From Quillaja saponaria (Eukaryota; Streptophyta; Magnoliopsida; Fabales; Quillajaceae), in the NCBI GenBank assembly GCA_029379385.1, contig CM055618.1, positions 14,022,134 to 14,086,133 of the forward strand: a stretch of 64,000 nt of DNA, read 5' to 3'. The translations under genes were made by a program, and so were the position numbers. This document shows, piece after piece, positions 61,330 to 64,000 of this stretch. The notes beneath the pieces are model-generated. The model was not told the DNA's origin, searched no databases, and saw only the letters and a program-made list of their open reading frames with translations. Numbering within the stretch: position 1 is the first letter of the stretch; each line of letters starts with the position of its first letter.

Positions 61330-63649
61330 ATGGCACGGAAGAAGATCAGAGAGTACGATTCAAAGAGATTGTTGAAGGAACACTTTAAGAGACTCTCCGG
61401 CAATGAATTACCCATCAAGTCTGCACAAGTAAGTACATTATACATCGTCGTTTTTAATTGTCACATGTAATCTGCTGGTTAGTAATCTGTATGGTTGTGA
61501 CGACACAAGTTTGTGATTGTGTTGTGAGAGGTTTGGTTGCGTCACACATCGGGTGCATACCGGGTTGATCCGGGTTAGGGAGCTTCAGGAAGAGTCTCAA
61601 TTGTGACTGATCCTTTTGGAGGGCACGTCATGACAACAGTTGCCTACGTGTGTACTTATGATTATGATTGGAAGTGTTCTAACTTCTAGCAAATCCTGGG
61701 AATTATATGAAACAGAACTTCCAAATGGGATTGTTTGTATCTGTTTGAAATGTGTTTCTAGGTTTCTCAATCCAATTTCTTTTTCTTTTCTTTTTTGTTC
61801 TTTAAAACAAGTTGGGAGCCAGTGGTCTTCAGGAGATTTGTAGTCAATTAGTGACTTGATTGTAGCTCATTAATATAAGGAAATCCTTTTGAATTTAAGC
61901 GTCTGTAATGATTCTGTGGGTTTTTTTTACCAATTAGAGACAACTAGAAGTTTCATTAGGTGTGCTGTATGTAAACTTTTAGTGGGGAGTGGGGGCAGTA
62001 TGTCAGTCTGAACCTTCATGGAGTAAATTCTTGGTCCAATGAAGAAAGCTTTTCTATGATGTGAAAATTGTATTCATATTTTGAGCCATCAATTCATGAT
62101 ACTCCAAATTACTTTTAATTGCAAATTTCTTTTCGGTGTTTTTAAATCAATTTTTGCACCATATTAAGATGTATGTAGTTTTATATTGAATTTTAACGGT
62201 GGATTTGTTCTATGTTTATGCTTTAGGTCACAGAAGCAACTGATTTCAATGAGCTAGCATTGAAGGAACCTTGGCTTTCATCTTCTAAACTGGTTGTGAA
62301 ACCTGACATGTTATTCGGAAAGCGTGGGAAGAGTGGTTTGGTTGCCTTAAATCTGGATTTAGCTCAAGTTGCTTCTTTTGTGAAAGAGCGTCTAGGAAAA
62401 GAGGTTTCTTTCTTTTTCTTTTTTCTTTTTTTTTTTATAAAAGTTATTATTTTCGTTTATCCTCTTGTATAATTGGCTTCTCGTGCTTGTTTCTCTATTG
62501 AAATACATAGATTGAGATGAGTGGATGCAAAGGGCCCATAACAACTTTCATTATTGAACCCTTCATCCCACACAACGAAGAGTTTTACCTTAATATTGTC
62601 TCAGAGAGACTTGGGGACAGCATAAGCTTTTCAGAATGCGGAGGAATCGAAATCGAAGAGAACTGGGAGAAGGTAATCTTGAATATGGATTCTTAATTTT
62701 CGTAGACTACTTCATCACAATCTCTTTGTAATTCGAACTGGTAAGTTCCAGTCTTTAGTTGCTATTTTATATTTATACATAAATTTATATCTTACCAAAA
62801 AAAAAAGGGTTCATTTTTCAGGTGAAAACTATATTTGTCCCAACTGAAGTGTCTCTCACTCCAGAAATTATTGCCCCACTTGTTGCGACCCTTCCTTTGG
62901 AGGTAATTTTTTTATACTCTACAACTTGAAGAGTCACTCTATGGCTTCATAGCTGTGAACAAGCTTAATTTTATCAAGCCTTACTTGAGTTCTTTTACCA
63001 ATTTATACTTCACTAAGAAAAGATAAACTTGCTACCTGATTCTTAGAAATCAATAGGGATATGATATGATATATCTGGATAATACCTGTTCCATTGTTTT
63101 GTGAGTTTGACACTTTACGTAGCTTAGATTATTGAGTCATTTGAGCAGAGTTTGTTCTTACATACAGATCAGGGGAGAAATCGAGGAGTTTATCAATGTG
63201 GTTTTCGCTATATTTCAAGGTATGTTAGAGAAAGTTCATTATTCTAGCTACCAAACTGACATCTGCATGGAACTACATTAATAGTGATTACACATGAATT
63301 TTATGTGCCAGATCTGGATTTCGCTTTCCTAGAGATGAACCCATTCACATTAGTTAATGGAAAACCTTATCCTTTGGATATGAGAGGCGAGCTGGATGAC
63401 ACTGCTGGCTTCAAGAACTTCAAGAAGTATGATCCTTTACTTCAGTAAATTTGAACTAATACTTTATTCGGATTATTTTATTTCACACCTACCATTTTTC
63501 TGCTGTCAATATTCCGTATGCACAACTTGTACCTTTTGTTTGTCTCACATGACCTTAATTTTTGCAGATGGGGTAATGTAGAATTTCCATTGCCATTTGG
63601 AAGGGTTATGAGTCCGACAGAGACCTTCATTCATGGGCTGGATGAAAAG
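61330..63649 (+). CDS. ACLA: ATP-citrate lyase subunit A, N-terminal part (3' end outside window)
   Basis: Cytosolic enzyme that splits citrate to acetyl-CoA and oxaloacetate; in plants it is a heteromer of A and B chains and feeds elongated fatty acid, wax and isoprenoid synthesis. Exons 61330-61428, 62227-62403, 62511-62672, 62822-62902, 63168-63219, 63312-63426 and 63568-63649 join in phase to 256 codons. The product begins [20 protein letters not shown] and shows the ATP-grasp parts [77 protein letters not shown] and [20 protein letters not shown]. The remaining third of the protein should follow beyond base 64000; 63650-64000 is intron. No lesion is seen. Confidence 0.96.
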
Positions 63650-64000
63650 GTATCTGAAATCTGATTCAACTCACTAATTAATGTATCCTATGAAAAACTG
63701 AGCTATCTGTACAATCTTGCTCGAGTTTTAAATAAGGCATATAGTTCCTGTATCCATTTATTTAGTGCAAATTCTATGGTTTCCTGGACACCATTGACAT
63801 ATGAAAATGTCTTAAGAGCAAGCCAGCTTCAACTCTGATTAAACTTTTCAATGACATTTGACTATTTGTGTGTCTCAGTATGCATACTAACTGCTTCTTG
63901 TCATATTGTGCTCTTCTCATTACAAAATAAAAATAAAAATATAATACTGCCCTTCAATATATATCTTCATCTGTGAAAACCTTAACAAGTTAATTCACTT

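Overview
This window is nuclear DNA of a flowering plant, most likely a woody eudicot. It is AT-rich, its genes have many short GT-AG introns, and the proteins match familiar Arabidopsis families. I could not identify the species. I saw no operons, phage, CRISPR arrays or organelle genes. Exon coordinates below were read by eye from splice signals and checked by codon phase, so they are models, not transcript evidence.

Layout. 1-4.3 kb: the first seven coding exons of the class III PI3-kinase VPS34 (minus strand; the gene leaves the window). 5.3-9.8 kb: a decayed, intron-containing pseudogene of naphthoate synthase (MENB/ECHID, phylloquinone pathway), split by a 1.87-kb solo LTR. 13.1-16.9 kb and 21.7-24.8 kb: two GH28 polygalacturonases of different subfamilies (At1g48100-like and At1g80170-like), both on the minus strand. 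The first carries a one-base frameshift behind its signal peptide and a SINE in an intron. 25.4-27.5 kb: an intronless PLS-type PPR protein. 28.3-31.9 kb: pyroglutamyl peptidase I, divergent from QCR8 (complex III subunit 8) at 32.1-33.8 kb. 34.8-36.8 kb: an RBM48-like minor-spliceosome factor with two apparent frame lesions. 37.9-43 kb: a BOI/SBP1-type RING E3 ligase with a second SINE. 47.4-48.3 kb: a retrosequence made of a U6 snRNA copy joined to the 3' part of a LINE. 48.9-50.2 kb: RPB10, shared subunit of RNA polymerases I, II and III. 56.4-56.9 kb: ubiquitin-eS31 fusion. 61.0 kb to the end: 5' part of ATP-citrate lyase subunit A.

The genes are mostly unrelated housekeeping genes with no shared pathway. 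The two polygalacturonases are the only functional cluster (pectin breakdown in the cell wall). The dynamic part is the retroelement layer: a solo LTR, two related SINEs in introns, a U6-LINE chimera with a likely 10-bp target duplication, and several local tandem duplications inside genes. I found no convincing new multi-gene system. The best leads are the U6-LINE chimera, the LTR-split MENB pseudogene, and the frameshifts in the polygalacturonase and RBM48 genes, which may be biological or may be assembly errors.
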